Source: Nitrosospira multiformis
Lineage (GTDB): Bacteria; Pseudomonadota; Gammaproteobacteria; Burkholderiales; Nitrosomonadaceae
NCBI RefSeq assembly: GCF_003050865.1
Contig: NZ_QAOK01000010.1
Location: 40,534 to 104,533, forward strand
Reading direction: 5' to 3'
DNA length: 64,000 nt
Each line of letters begins with the position of its first letter. The stretch's first letter is position 1. The notes below the pieces were generated by a model. That model did no database searches. It was not told the DNA's origin and saw nothing but the letters and a program-made list of their open reading frames with translations. Of the stretch, positions 49,271 through 58,247 are shown piece after piece. The translations under genes were made by a program, and so were the position numbers.

Positions 49271-50689
49271 TTGCGCGCACCAAGCACTAAAATTCGAAAA
49301 TTAGCGAATAGCTACGCTCGTATCGCCGCGGCAGCAAAATATTTTCGGCAGCATCCTGAAGTTCTAAAGGGATATTTCTCGTTCGCTCGAAAACTGGGCC
49401 TGCTGAACGCCTTATCGCGCTTTAGCAAGAGCCTCAGACGAGGTGGAGCTCGCCGTATACTTGCGCCGCAGGTTGGAACTACGCAATTGCGGTTGCGGCT
49501 AAGTTCCAGTGATCCCGTCATTATCCTGGCCATGCCATGCCAACTCAGTGCAGCCAACCGCATCGCGAATGCATTATCCCGCGCTGGAATCGCTTCGAGG
49601 ATCGTGCAAGGATCATCCATAGAGAGGTATGATGAGCGTACCCATTTTGTCATCAACGCTCCAGCGTTTGTGCATCTTCCCGCTTCTTATATTGCCGTCC
49701 AGGTGGAGGATTCAAGCAAGGCGGACATGTTTACTGAAGCCTACCTGCAAATCCTGCAAAATGCGTCTGCCATTCTCGACTACTCAACCGCAAACATTGC
49801 CTTTGTTTCGCGCAAGGGCCTCGATCCACGCCGGATTTTCTATCTTCCCCTGGATAGCTACCCGGACAACACGGATTACTTCTTCTACCGATTCCTGTTG
49901 GCAACGGATAATATTTCGTTCGAGGAGTTCTGGCACTTGGCGGGGCACAAAGCCGAACTGCCAAGTGACACCGTCTGTCTTAGCTTGCCTGAATATGTAG
50001 AACGCGCCGCAGCATTTAACGAAGAAAATCGTTTCGGGTTTTCATGTTTTCCTGGACTAAGGCATACCCAAAGCTGGATCGGTTGCGCGCTGAGCTACAA
50101 GTACCTCATCATGCTAGCGCGCGAGCAAGGTCTGCGGCAAATCATGATCTGTGAAGACGATGTCGAGTTTCCATCCGATTTTGAGATGCGGTGGCGAGAC
50201 ATCCGAGAATGCCTGAATGAGGCTGACATTACCTGGGATATATTCGCAGGTTTGATAGCCGATCTGGATAAGGACGTTGATGTGTTGGGTCTATACAAAT
50301 TCCGGGGTCAGCAGTTGGCAGTCATCAATAAGCTGATGAGCATGGTTTTCAATGTTTACAGTGAACGCGTCTACGATACGATTGCGCGGTGGGATCAAAA
50401 TAACCACGACGTGACAACGAACACGATAGATCGCTATCTTGAAAGGCAAGGGACACTCAACATACTGACGGTCGATCCGTTTCTGGTCGGGCACAAGGAG
50501 TCTCAGCAATCCACGATCTGGGGCGTTGAAAATACCCACTATACTGATCTTATCAAAGCCAGTAATCAGTTATTGAAAGAAAAGATTCTCATCCACAAGA
50601 AAAACGCCAGCTTCCCCAAATTCACGCTTGGATGCCCAGACCTCCCACTACGCGATGTCACGCACCAACACCGGGACCAGGAGTTGTAG
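49271..50689 (+). CDS. Glycosyltransferase with GT25-like C-terminal domain
   Basis: About 472 aa from a TTG start, the first start after an in-frame stop at 49259. The basic N-terminus (ARIAAAAKYFRQHPEVLKGY, KSLRRGGARR) is like that of many polysaccharide enzymes. The middle (VIILAMPCQLSAANRIANAL, then FVINAPAFVHLP, AVQVEDSSKADMF) is a Rossmann-like domain. From about residue 255, the stretch FSCFPGLRHTQSWIGCALSY followed by QIMICEDDVEFP resembles family 25 (LPS-type) glycosyltransferases with an EDD metal site. Two domains, probably bifunctional or with one degenerate; donor and acceptor unknown. Confidence 0.7.
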   Translation: MRAPSTKIRKLANSYARIAAAAKYFRQHPEVLKGYFSFARKLGLLNALSRFSKSLRRGGARRILAPQVGTTQLRLRLSSSDPVIILAMPCQLSAANRIANALSRAGIASRIVQGSSIERYDERTHFVINAPAFVHLPASYIAVQVEDSSKADMFTEAYLQILQNASAILDYSTANIAFVSRKGLDPRRIFYLPLDSYPDNTDYFFYRFLLATDNISFEEFWHLAGHKAELPSDTVCLSLPEYVERAAAFNEENRFGFSCFPGLRHTQSWIGCALSYKYLIMLAREQGLRQIMICEDDVEFPSDFEMRWRDIRECLNEADITWDIFAGLIADLDKDVDVLGLYKFRGQQLAVINKLMSMVFNVYSERVYDTIARWDQNNHDVTTNTIDRYLERQGTLNILTVDPFLVGHKESQQSTIWGVENTHYTDLIKASNQLLKEKILIHKKNASFPKFTLGCPDLPLRDVTHQHRDQEL

Positions 50690-50739
50690 ACGCAAAAACA
50701 GCATTCGCAGAGTGGATCTGGAGCGAATACGACTGGTGA

Positions 50740-50880
50740 TCAGATTTATTGATTGCTGCGACAGCGCTGACTCATGGTCTGAAGGTTGCTACCAGGAATG
50801 TTCAACATTTTGTCCCGGCAGGTGTGGATGTGATTAACCCATTTGAAGCTCGATCCAAAAACCGCACTTCAGGAGCATAA
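50740..50880 (+). pseudogene. VapC/PIN-domain toxin C-terminal remnant
   Basis: A short frame without a start codon encodes SDLLIAATALTHGLKVATRN, followed by VQHFVPAGVDVINPFEARSK and a TAA stop. This is the C-terminal third of a VapC-type PIN ribonuclease: the D in SDLLIAATA is the usual third acidic residue, and ATRN and VDVINPFE are family-typical. An in-frame TGA at 50737 and loss of the N-terminal half show it is dead. No VapB antitoxin is recognisable. A relic inside the glycosyltransferase cluster. Confidence 0.65.
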
Positions 50881-51002
50881 TCACCCTCGTGGTTGCTTGT
50901 GTCGCACACATAATAACTTCCCTTCAATAAAACAGATAAAGGATTTGTGCGGCTTATGTTTTGGAAGAAGAAGCGTTTTACGCGGAAGAACTGTCAGGCG
51001 AG

Positions 51003-51911
51003 ATGGATGATAATTCGAATCCCCTTTGCGTCTCGGTTGTAATCGTCAATTACAATGCCGGGCAAACCTTGGTGGATTGTATTGAATCAGCACTGCCACA
51101 GGTGACTGAAGTGCTGATAGTGGACAACGCCTCCTCGGATCGAAGCCTCGAGCTCTGCGCCGAGCGCTTTCCCAGCGAAGTAAAGCTTAAAATCATGCGC
51201 AACGCAGCCAATCTCGGTTTTGCCGCAGCCTGCAACCTCGGGGCCAAAACTGCTTGCGAGCCTCATGTTCTGTTTCTCAACCCCGATTGCATCCTGAGTA
51301 AAAATTCGGTGCCACGCCTGCTCCATGTATTGGAAATGACCCCCCAAGCCGGCATGGTGGGTGGGCTTTTAATCAATCAGGATGGGACCGAGCAGGCAGG
51401 AGGGCGTCGTGCCGTGCCGACACCATGGCGCTCGCTTGTGCGCGCTTTTGGTTTGTATCGTCTTGAACGTTACTGGCCCCGGCTGTTTTTTGATTTTCAT
51501 CTGCATAAGCAGTCTTTACCACTGGGGCCACTAGAAGTGGAGGCTATTTCCGGCGCACTCATGCTGGTGCGGCAGGAGGCAATCCGGGAAGTTGGCCCTT
51601 GGGATGAGGGTTATTTTCTTCACTGCGAGGATCTCGACTGGTGCATGCGCTTCCGGGAAAAAGGCTGGAAGATACTTTTCGTGCCTGATGCGCCGGTAGT
51701 GCATCATAAGGGAACATGCAGCAAATCCCGGCCGATATTCGTGGAATGGCACAAGCACAGGGGAATGATGCGCTTCTATCGCAAGTTCTTCCGGCAGGAA
51801 TATCCCGGCGCTCTGATGTGGCTGGTGGCAGTGGGAATATGGTTGCGTTTCGGGGCGATAGCCACAGTTCATTGCATGCAGCATGTGGGGAGGCTGGCGC
51901 AATCGAGGTGA
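51003..51911 (+). CDS. Family 2 glycosyltransferase (rhamnosyltransferase-like)
   Basis: About 302 aa GT-A enzyme of the WbbL type. Motifs: VSVVIVNYNAGQTLVDCIES, VLIVDNASSDRS, NLGFAAACNLGAKTA, the DxD-like LFLNPDCIL, AISGALMLVRQEAIREVG and FLHCEDLDWCMRFREKGW. ATG 51003 is preferred; TTG 50961 in frame is possible. A weakly hydrophobic C-terminus (ALMWLVAVGIWLRFGAIA) suggests membrane association. It lies between the VapC relic and the epimerase-like gene. Confidence 0.88.
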   Translation: MDDNSNPLCVSVVIVNYNAGQTLVDCIESALPQVTEVLIVDNASSDRSLELCAERFPSEVKLKIMRNAANLGFAAACNLGAKTACEPHVLFLNPDCILSKNSVPRLLHVLEMTPQAGMVGGLLINQDGTEQAGGRRAVPTPWRSLVRAFGLYRLERYWPRLFFDFHLHKQSLPLGPLEVEAISGALMLVRQEAIREVGPWDEGYFLHCEDLDWCMRFREKGWKILFVPDAPVVHHKGTCSKSRPIFVEWHKHRGMMRFYRKFFRQEYPGALMWLVAVGIWLRFGAIATVHCMQHVGRLAQSR

Positions 51912-51999
51912 AATCAGCAGCCTGCTTCCGGGACCTTTTCTGATCTCCGGTTCCGATCCTGTGGAATCCACGGCATTGCTTCCCGCGCTGACAAATCAA

Positions 52000-52893
52000 A
52001 TGGCTGATCCGGGCTCCAACCATACAATCATGGTCACAGGCGCTACCAGTATCATCGGCGGATTCCTGCTGCCGAGCCTGCTGGATGCGGGCTATGAGGT
52101 TCATGCGATCAGTCGTCGGGGGGCGAAAGTAGTGCCCTCCAATAAAAAATTGATCTGGCATCAGGCAGACATTAGCCAGCCAGAACAGATACCTGACGTA
52201 AACGCACAAATTCTCATTCATCTCGCCCCGCTCTGGCTCCTTCCACCGCTGCTGCCGGTACTGAATACGCTTCAACTCAAACGCGTGATCGGCTTTGGTT
52301 CCACCAGCGTGTTCAGCAAATCGCATTCCGCCCATGCGGCAGAAAGAAAGGTGGCAATCCTGCTGGCGGAAGCGGAAGAGGCTGTCCGCCACTTTTGCAG
52401 TGCGTCCAGAATTGAATGGACAATATTTCGTCCAACACTGGTTTATGATTGTGTTCGCGACAAGAATATTACGAGAATTGCAGGCTTTATCCGTCGTTAC
52501 GGCTTTTTTCCATTAATCGGACAAGCTGCCGGGCTGCGGCAACCGATCCATGCGGCAGATCTCGCGGAGGCGTGCATGACCGCGCTCTTCCAGCCTCTGA
52601 CTTTCAATAAAGCCTACAACCTGAGCGGCGGCGAGACTTTAAGCTACCGCCAGATGGTGGAGAAAATTTTCAGTTCACTCGGCAAGCCCGCACATTTCCT
52701 GATCGCCCCCCTGTGGCTCTACCGGCTGGCGATACGTTCAGCCATGCTGCTCCCCGGCAAGCAAGAGATCACAACCGAAATGGCAACACGAATGAATGTC
52801 GACCTCTGTTTTGACCATACGGAAGCGACCGGCGATTTCGGTTTCGCGCCAAGAGCGTTCTCACCTGAATGGGGCAGCAGGCAGGAAAAGTGA
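52000..52893 (+). CDS. NAD-dependent epimerase/dehydratase-like protein (atypical SDR)
   Basis: About 297 aa. The Rossmann site TIMVTGATSIIGGFLLPSLL (GxxGxxG type), VHAISRRGAK, a FGSTSVFSK stretch and FRPTLVYD, then LRQPIHAADLAEACMTAL and AYNLSGGETLSYRQMVEKI place it in the sugar-nucleotide epimerase-like SDR family. The canonical catalytic YxxxK is not evident: HSAHAAERK occupies the region after the active-site Ser, so it may be an atypical or non-catalytic member. ATG 52000 is used; the frame is open to 51883. Its stop overlaps the arfB start (TGATG). Confidence 0.75.
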   Translation: MADPGSNHTIMVTGATSIIGGFLLPSLLDAGYEVHAISRRGAKVVPSNKKLIWHQADISQPEQIPDVNAQILIHLAPLWLLPPLLPVLNTLQLKRVIGFGSTSVFSKSHSAHAAERKVAILLAEAEEAVRHFCSASRIEWTIFRPTLVYDCVRDKNITRIAGFIRRYGFFPLIGQAAGLRQPIHAADLAEACMTALFQPLTFNKAYNLSGGETLSYRQMVEKIFSSLGKPAHFLIAPLWLYRLAIRSAMLLPGKQEITTEMATRMNVDLCFDHTEATGDFGFAPRAFSPEWGSRQEK

Positions 52894-53324
52894 TGGCAGC
52901 TCTCGGAAAAATAGGAAAAATAGATATTCCCGACCACGAGATCGAAATAAAGGCAATTCGCGCGCAGGGCGCAGGCGGGCAGAATGTAAACAAGGTATCG
53001 AGTGCCGTTCATCTGCGCTTCGACATTACCGCTTCATCGCTATCCGATATTCATAAGGAGCGCTTGCTGAAGCTCCACGATCAGCGTATCACCCGGGAAG
53101 GCGTGATCATTATCAAGGCTCAGCAGTATCGCAGCCAGGAGAAAAACCGGGAGGAGGCCTTAAGACGCCTGCACGAACTTGTCGACAGCATCGTTGAGTT
53201 GCCGCGAAAGCGCAAGCCGACCAGACCGACGCCGAGCTCCCAGAAAAAGCGGCTGGATAGCAAGACACACAAAGGCCAGATCAAGATCATGAGAAAGAAA
53301 TGGGTGTCGGAGCCGGTGTCGTGA
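52893..53324 (+). CDS. arfB: Alternative ribosome-rescue factor / peptidyl-tRNA hydrolase ArfB
   Basis: 143 aa YaeJ/ICT1-type protein that releases stalled ribosomes without a stop codon. The catalytic GGQ is in RAQGAGGQNVNKVSSAVHL. The basic C-terminal tail (KRKPTRPTPSSQKKRLDSK) is the part known to enter the empty mRNA channel. ATG 52893 overlaps the stop of the epimerase-like gene (TGATG), with AGGAAAAG just upstream. A housekeeping gene at the end of a polysaccharide cluster, convergent with the histidine kinase gene. Confidence 0.95.
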   Translation: MAALGKIGKIDIPDHEIEIKAIRAQGAGGQNVNKVSSAVHLRFDITASSLSDIHKERLLKLHDQRITREGVIIIKAQQYRSQEKNREEALRRLHELVDSIVELPRKRKPTRPTPSSQKKRLDSKTHKGQIKIMRKKWVSEPVS

Positions 53325-53353
53325 TGGTATCCGAAGCTTCTTCTCGGCATGTT

Positions 53354-54889
53354 TCAATGAGTGGAGGCCAGTTCGTTTCCGTCTTTGTCCGAGTCAAGTG
53401 GGCGGCTTTGTGAGCTTACAAGATGCGAACCTCGTACTCCCGGATGCACCTCCGTTTTGGGAATGGATACCGATATTATCGTGGGAAAAATAACGGAAAA
53501 AGCTGTCCCGACATTCTGTTCGCTGGAAATCCTGATCTGTAGTTTGTTGTTTTCGGCTACGGTCTTGACGATCGATAAGCCTATTCCGCTCGAAGTCCTG
53601 TTATGCAGTGCCGCTCGCGGAGTGTAAAAATATTCATCGAAAATATGCGGCAGGTCTTTTTCGCCGATTCCTATCCCATGATCGGTAACGGTTACTGTAT
53701 CGTATGAACCTGCGCCTTCAAGGGCAGCTACAATTTCTACCGTTGTGTTGTCATATGAATAAGCGATAGCGTTTGAAATGACATTTTCAAGCAGTATTTC
53801 AAGCTGATTGGGAATGCCTTCAACGGCGAAGTCCTGGAGCGATACCTTTACGTCGATATGGCGGGAACTGGCGATCGGCCCTAGTTTATCGATGCATTTG
53901 TGGATCACTGTTTCAATGCTGACCTGCTCTCTTGCATTATTGTCACGCGCCGCGGCTTTCAACCGTTCCAGCTTGAGAACATCCAGAATGAGGGCGGCCA
54001 TGCCGGAAGCGCGATGATCGATCTTCGATATCACTTCTCTTATTTCGGGTGATACCTCGCCGCAATATCCTCCTTTTATGAGGCTTATCTTGCTGCGGAT
54101 AGCATCGAGCGGGGCTTTAAGCTGATGTGTCATCAGCACCGCATACCGGTCTTTCTCCACTTGCGCACGCCTGATTACTTCGTAGGCATCGACAAGATTG
54201 TGCTCATGAATGCGCACTACAATCGCCAGTCTTGAGACGACATACCAGACAATGATAAAGAGCACATCGAGCGTAAACATCCACAGGAAAATATTGATCT
54301 TGAGCGGACTCAGAACGGATATGCCAGGATCGATTGTCAGCGCTTGCGGCGCCATAAAAATAAGCGGATGTTCATCCAGCAAAACAGTGGCATACATGAC
54401 GCATACCAGAGCAGTCACCACCAGGCTTTCCAGGGTCGAGAAAAAGATGCACGCCAGCGTTATATGCAGCACGTAAAAGAAGGGAGCCGGAGTCGCGATG
54501 CTGCCGATAAAATGCACGACTACCGACAGACATAGAAGATCGACAATGATCTGAGCCCAGATATTTATGACGGGCGAGTTATATTTTGTGTGCCGCTGAA
54601 AATCCAGAGCTTGAATGTAGATGACATTTGCAATGAATAATACCAGCGTTACCGCAAGCGGCCACCCTTGCTGGTGGGTAATGCCGATTTTCGTAAGCTC
54701 GTCCGAGGCAATGAGCGCGAGCACCTGAAAAAGCAGAAGAACTCCGATAACGCCCCACCGAAAGATAATAAACCATCGGGCATTATTGATTAATACTTCA
54801 TCGCTGAGCTTGGCGCCGTTTGTCCCCACTCCGGGAAGCGCGAAGCGATTTTTGTCGGACAGATTCCAGGAAAACTTGACAACCGCCAT
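53354..54889 (-). CDS. Membrane sensor histidine kinase
   Basis: 511 aa. About six membrane segments in residues 38-225 form the sensor part, with no recognisable periplasmic domain. The HisKA box is MTHQLKAPLDAIRSKISL with phospho-His at about 255; N box ENVISNAIAYS, G1 VTDHGIGIG, F box DEYFYTP and G2 SSGIGLSIVKTV follow. The C-terminal 40 residues are a loose Ser/Asp-rich tail. It lies 27 bp behind a single-domain response regulator on the same strand and is probably its partner. The signal is unknown; the sensor resembles membrane-embedded redox or lipid sensors only in layout. Confidence 0.9.
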   Translation of the reverse strand: MAVVKFSWNLSDKNRFALPGVGTNGAKLSDEVLINNARWFIIFRWGVIGVLLLFQVLALIASDELTKIGITHQQGWPLAVTLVLFIANVIYIQALDFQRHTKYNSPVINIWAQIIVDLLCLSVVVHFIGSIATPAPFFYVLHITLACIFFSTLESLVVTALVCVMYATVLLDEHPLIFMAPQALTIDPGISVLSPLKINIFLWMFTLDVLFIIVWYVVSRLAIVVRIHEHNLVDAYEVIRRAQVEKDRYAVLMTHQLKAPLDAIRSKISLIKGGYCGEVSPEIREVISKIDHRASGMAALILDVLKLERLKAAARDNNAREQVSIETVIHKCIDKLGPIASSRHIDVKVSLQDFAVEGIPNQLEILLENVISNAIAYSYDNTTVEIVAALEGAGSYDTVTVTDHGIGIGEKDLPHIFDEYFYTPRAALHNRTSSGIGLSIVKTVAENNKLQIRISSEQNVGTAFSVIFPTIISVSIPKTEVHPGVRGSHLVSSQSRPLDSDKDGNELASTH

Positions 54890-54916
54890 GGTTAAAGTCT
54901 CCGGGAAAATTTTGCT

Positions 54917-55381
54917 TCAGGGTTCGTTATTCTCCAGCCGGCTACGAATGATCGATAAAAAACTGATCGGCTCGACCGGTTTTTCCATGATCAGAATCCA
55001 TTCATCAGAGAGGCCAGTGAAATAAGGGCGAATTTCCTCGCCGAGTGAAGTCATGAATATCAGGTGAAGCTCGGGGAAACGTTTGTGTATTTCCACATAC
55101 GCTTCCAGACCTATATCCATTGTTTCAACCATCACGTCGAGAATTGCCAGATCAGGGGGATTGGTTGAATTCCATAGCGACACCATGAAATCATTCATGG
55201 TCTGGTAACTTTCGACTGCATACCCGTTTGCTTCCAGGATTCGCCTGACAGTATCCCGAATATCCGGATCATCATCGATATGCGCGATCCTTTGCGCCCC
55301 TGTGCTTCCTTGAGCTGATGCCGATCCCGGTGCCTGGCCCGGGAGTTTGTCAGCGTTCTGTTGTTGGATAGACGCATGCAT
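54917..55381 (-). CDS. Single-domain response regulator
   Basis: 154 aa. A 30-residue Gln/Ala/Ser-rich leader precedes the receiver domain. Acidic pocket DDD at 36-38, phospho-acceptor D82 (LAILDVMVET), switch Thr in FMTSLGE and Lys134 (MEKPVEP). No output domain, so it acts by protein contact. ATG 55381 is supported by GGAGGAAG five bases upstream; the frame is open to 55399. It forms an operon with the histidine kinase that follows. Confidence 0.9.
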   Translation of the reverse strand: MHASIQQQNADKLPGQAPGSASAQGSTGAQRIAHIDDDPDIRDTVRRILEANGYAVESYQTMNDFMVSLWNSTNPPDLAILDVMVETMDIGLEAYVEIHKRFPELHLIFMTSLGEEIRPYFTGLSDEWILIMEKPVEPISFLSIIRSRLENNEP

Positions 55382-55597
55382 GGCACTTCCTCCAGTCACA
55401 ATTAAAATACTTGCAGATGCCCCACATTATTCAGTATAGAGCAAGCCTGTGTGAAGAATGTTTCAGGTAGGTGTTAAAATTTTGTGAAGAGGGTAACCTG
55501 GCCATCGAAAGGCCAGGAGGATAAAGCGGGAGACATCGCCTGCAATTGCACTTGCTGCACTTGCTGTACCTGGATGGATTACGGAAAGTAATTCTGC

Positions 55598-56284
55598 TCA
55601 GGCCAGCACGCGTTGCAGCCAGTTACGGATATCCTGTATCTCTTCCCTGCAGACAGTGTGCGCCATTCCATACTCGCGCCATTCTACTGGATAACCCGAT
55701 TCCAGCAGTTGCTCGCGCGAGGCAGCAGCCAGGGTTATCGGAATGACATTGTCGGCCACACCGTGCGCCATGAAGATTGGCACGGCGAAATTGGCATGGT
55801 GCGCCTCCTCCGCAAGAGTCTGCGGTACTGGCAGATAACATGAAAGCGCCATGATTCCCGCCAGTTTTTCCGGATAGCGCAAACCGGCGAACAGCGCAAG
55901 GGCACCTCCCTGAGAGAAGCCCGCCAGAACGATATTCTCTGGCTTGACCCCCCGCTGCACTTCGTGGCTCACCAAGGCTTCGATGGCCCGCTGTGACTCC
56001 CGCAGGCTTGCCATATTCTCCTGAAGCGCCGCGCTTCCATCGGCAATATCATAGTCATACCATGCGCGCATGACCATTCCCCGGTTGATGCTGACCGGTC
56101 TCATGGATGCATGGGGAAACACGAAACGGACGGCCGGAATGGAAGGCAGCGCAAGCTCATCCACAATGGGTACAAAATCGCTGCCATCGGCCCCCAGTCC
56201 ATGCATCCAGATGATCGTACGAGCAGGATGAACGGCCGTTTCCAGTTCGATGGAAGGAAGCAGATCGATGGAACCGGAAATCAT
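55598..56284 (-). CDS. Carboxylesterase (phospholipase/carboxylesterase family)
   Basis: 228 aa alpha/beta hydrolase close to the Pseudomonas esterase EstB / acyl-protein thioesterase group. The nucleophile serine is in LAGFSQGGALAL; the acid and base are in AHGVADNVIP and YGMAHTV; IWMHGLGADGSDFVPIVDEL forms the oxyanion region. No signal peptide, so cytoplasmic. It is divergent from the transglutaminase-like gene. Substrate unknown; short-chain esters are typical. Confidence 0.92.
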   Translation of the reverse strand: MISGSIDLLPSIELETAVHPARTIIWMHGLGADGSDFVPIVDELALPSIPAVRFVFPHASMRPVSINRGMVMRAWYDYDIADGSAALQENMASLRESQRAIEALVSHEVQRGVKPENIVLAGFSQGGALALFAGLRYPEKLAGIMALSCYLPVPQTLAEEAHHANFAVPIFMAHGVADNVIPITLAAASREQLLESGYPVEWREYGMAHTVCREEIQDIRNWLQRVLA

Positions 56285-56382
56285 GAGAGAAAATGAAGTC
56301 CGACCCGTTGACTTGGGTGGGACACCGGATTAGATTCGTACTTTTCGATTCTGATATGCAAGGCCATGGCAGGGAGAGGATT

Positions 56383-57492
56383 ATGAAACGCAGGGATTTT
56401 ATCAAACTGGCGGGGGTGAGCGCCGCATTATTTCCCGTCGCGCCATCAGTATTCGGCCAGCAGACTGGTCAACCGGTTTTTCCGCCGCGACGCTACACTT
56501 ATCGTGTAACTTATAAAATTGATCTTCCGGAGGATGGAAAAAAAGCACGTTTGTGGCTACCACTGCCGGATACGGAGGATTCTCCCCACCAATTTTCCCA
56601 GGGAAGTGTCTGGAGCGGGACCGCAAGCATGGCCAGATTCGAGAATGTTCCTGGAACAACCTCGCCCATGTTTTACGCTGAATGGAACCGTGGCGGCCCC
56701 CGCAGCGTAACGGTGAGCAGCGTGATCAAAACATCGGATCGCGCTGTCAACCTGGAGCGCTATAGGGAAGGTAAATCGAGCGCACTTTCCGCGGACGTGA
56801 AGCGTTATCTGCAGTCCACCAGATTTATTCCGCTGGACGGCATCGTCCGCAAAACTGCGTTATCCATTACCCAGGAGGCCAAAGCCCAATCGCAGTTGCA
56901 GAAAGCGCGCGCGATATATGACTGGGTAGTCGAAAATTCCTATCGCGACCCGGCCACACGCGGCTGCGGCCGGGGTAACATCAAAGCCATGCTGGAAAGC
57001 GGTCATCTTGGCGGCAAGTGCGCCGATCTGAACGCGTTGTTTGTAGGACTGGCGCGCGCGGTGGGCATTCCCGCGAGAGATAATTATGGCATCCGCATTG
57101 ACGAATCGATTGCGCACAAAACGCTTGGCCAGGCAGAAGATATCACTACAGCCCAGCATTGCCGCCCTGAATTTTATCTGGCCGGCCTTGGCTGGGTACC
57201 TGTGGATCCCGCGGATGTGCGTCAACTTGCGTTGGATGAGGGACTCCCCATTGAACACCCGCGAGTGGTCGAATTACGCGAAAAACTTTTTGGCTCATGG
57301 GAAATGAACTGGGTGGCGTTCAACCACAGCCGGGATATCAGGCTGGCGCGAGACAGCGTATTGGGCGAACTGCCATTTTTCATGTACCCTCAGGCCGAAG
57401 TAGCGGGGCACGAGCGGGATAGCCTTGAACCAGCGGAGTTTGCTTACAAGATAACCTCATCCCGCTTGGTGGGTACGGGGATCAAATTCTAG
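56383..57492 (+). CDS. Tat-exported transglutaminase-like protein
   Basis: 369 aa. The N-terminus MKRRDFIKLAGVSAALFPVAPSVFGQ is a twin-arginine signal, so the protein is exported folded. The transglutaminase-like core has the catalytic Cys in LGGKCADLNALFVGLARAVG, the His in AQHCRPEFYLAG and the Asp in GWVPVDPADV. An N-terminal beta-domain (YRVTYKIDLPEDGKKARLWL) precedes it. ATG 56383 has AGGGAGAGG upstream; the frame is open to 56293. Likely a periplasmic peptidase, amidase or cross-linking enzyme; the substrate is unknown. Confidence 0.88.
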   Translation: MKRRDFIKLAGVSAALFPVAPSVFGQQTGQPVFPPRRYTYRVTYKIDLPEDGKKARLWLPLPDTEDSPHQFSQGSVWSGTASMARFENVPGTTSPMFYAEWNRGGPRSVTVSSVIKTSDRAVNLERYREGKSSALSADVKRYLQSTRFIPLDGIVRKTALSITQEAKAQSQLQKARAIYDWVVENSYRDPATRGCGRGNIKAMLESGHLGGKCADLNALFVGLARAVGIPARDNYGIRIDESIAHKTLGQAEDITTAQHCRPEFYLAGLGWVPVDPADVRQLALDEGLPIEHPRVVELREKLFGSWEMNWVAFNHSRDIRLARDSVLGELPFFMYPQAEVAGHERDSLEPAEFAYKITSSRLVGTGIKF

Positions 57493-57539
57493 CTCCGAAA
57501 ATATCTGTCGCGCCGCCCCCCGGAAAATTGCACCTGCAA

Positions 57540-58097
57540 TTAGTCGATTCCTTCGCTACGTCTTTCGTCTGTAGCAGGAATGATCTTCTGCAATTCGTGG
57601 AATAATGCGCGAAAGCTTTTAGGAGCCTTGTTTGCGAGCTTCTCCTTCGCAGCGTTGCGAGCGAGTGTGCGCAACTGCTGCAAATCCGCGGTGGGGTATT
57701 TCTGCCCCAGTTCATTGAGGGCCTGCATCTGCTCGTCCGCCATCAAGCGCTCGCGCCAGCGTTCCAGCTGATGCAGGCGCGCCGTACTTTCGGCGCTTGG
57801 ATTTCCCCATAGATCGAGTTTCTTCCGAATGAGTTCTGCATCGACATCGCGCATCAGTTTGCCGATAAGCTGCATCTGCCGGCGGAGGGCGCCATGCTTC
57901 CGTATGCGCTTCGCCTCCAGTACCGCCTCCATCAAGGTGTCAGACAGACCGAGTTCGATCAGACGCTTTGAATCAAGTTGAACGAGCGACTCACCTATAT
58001 CCTGGAGCGCGTGCATTTCCTTCTTGCGTTTGGTCTTGCTCGGCCGCGCTTCCCGTTCAGAATTATCTGCCAGATTCTCTTCCAAGGCGCTTCCCAA
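57540..58097 (-). CDS. yjgA: Ribosome-associated protein YjgA/DarP
   Basis: 185 aa, helical and basic. The DUF615 signatures are SKTKRKKEMHALQDIGESLV, LSDTLMEAVLEAKRIRKHGALRRQMQLIGKLMRD and WRERLMADEQMQALNELGQKYP. In E. coli this protein (DarP) helps late 50S assembly. It is divergent from pmbA, the usual neighbour of yjgA in Proteobacteria. Confidence 0.95.
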   Translation of the reverse strand: MGSALEENLADNSEREARPSKTKRKKEMHALQDIGESLVQLDSKRLIELGLSDTLMEAVLEAKRIRKHGALRRQMQLIGKLMRDVDAELIRKKLDLWGNPSAESTARLHQLERWRERLMADEQMQALNELGQKYPTADLQQLRTLARNAAKEKLANKAPKSFRALFHELQKIIPATDERRSEGID

Positions 58098-58247
58098 ATT
58101 AATAAACTGCTATCATACGCCACTGACACATCATCTGACTCCTCATGGGCTGTCCTCCCGGCTCCTGGGCAAGTTACAGTACAGGATAGTTACCCAATAT
58201 AATCCCTATAACCCCTGAACTCCCTGAATTCCCTGAAGTCGCCGCCT

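Noticed and set aside
50628..50837. 69-codon frame with many cysteines (YQECSTFCPGRCGCD)
   Set aside because: It overlaps the VapC remnant in another frame, which has clear family similarity; no ribosome site.
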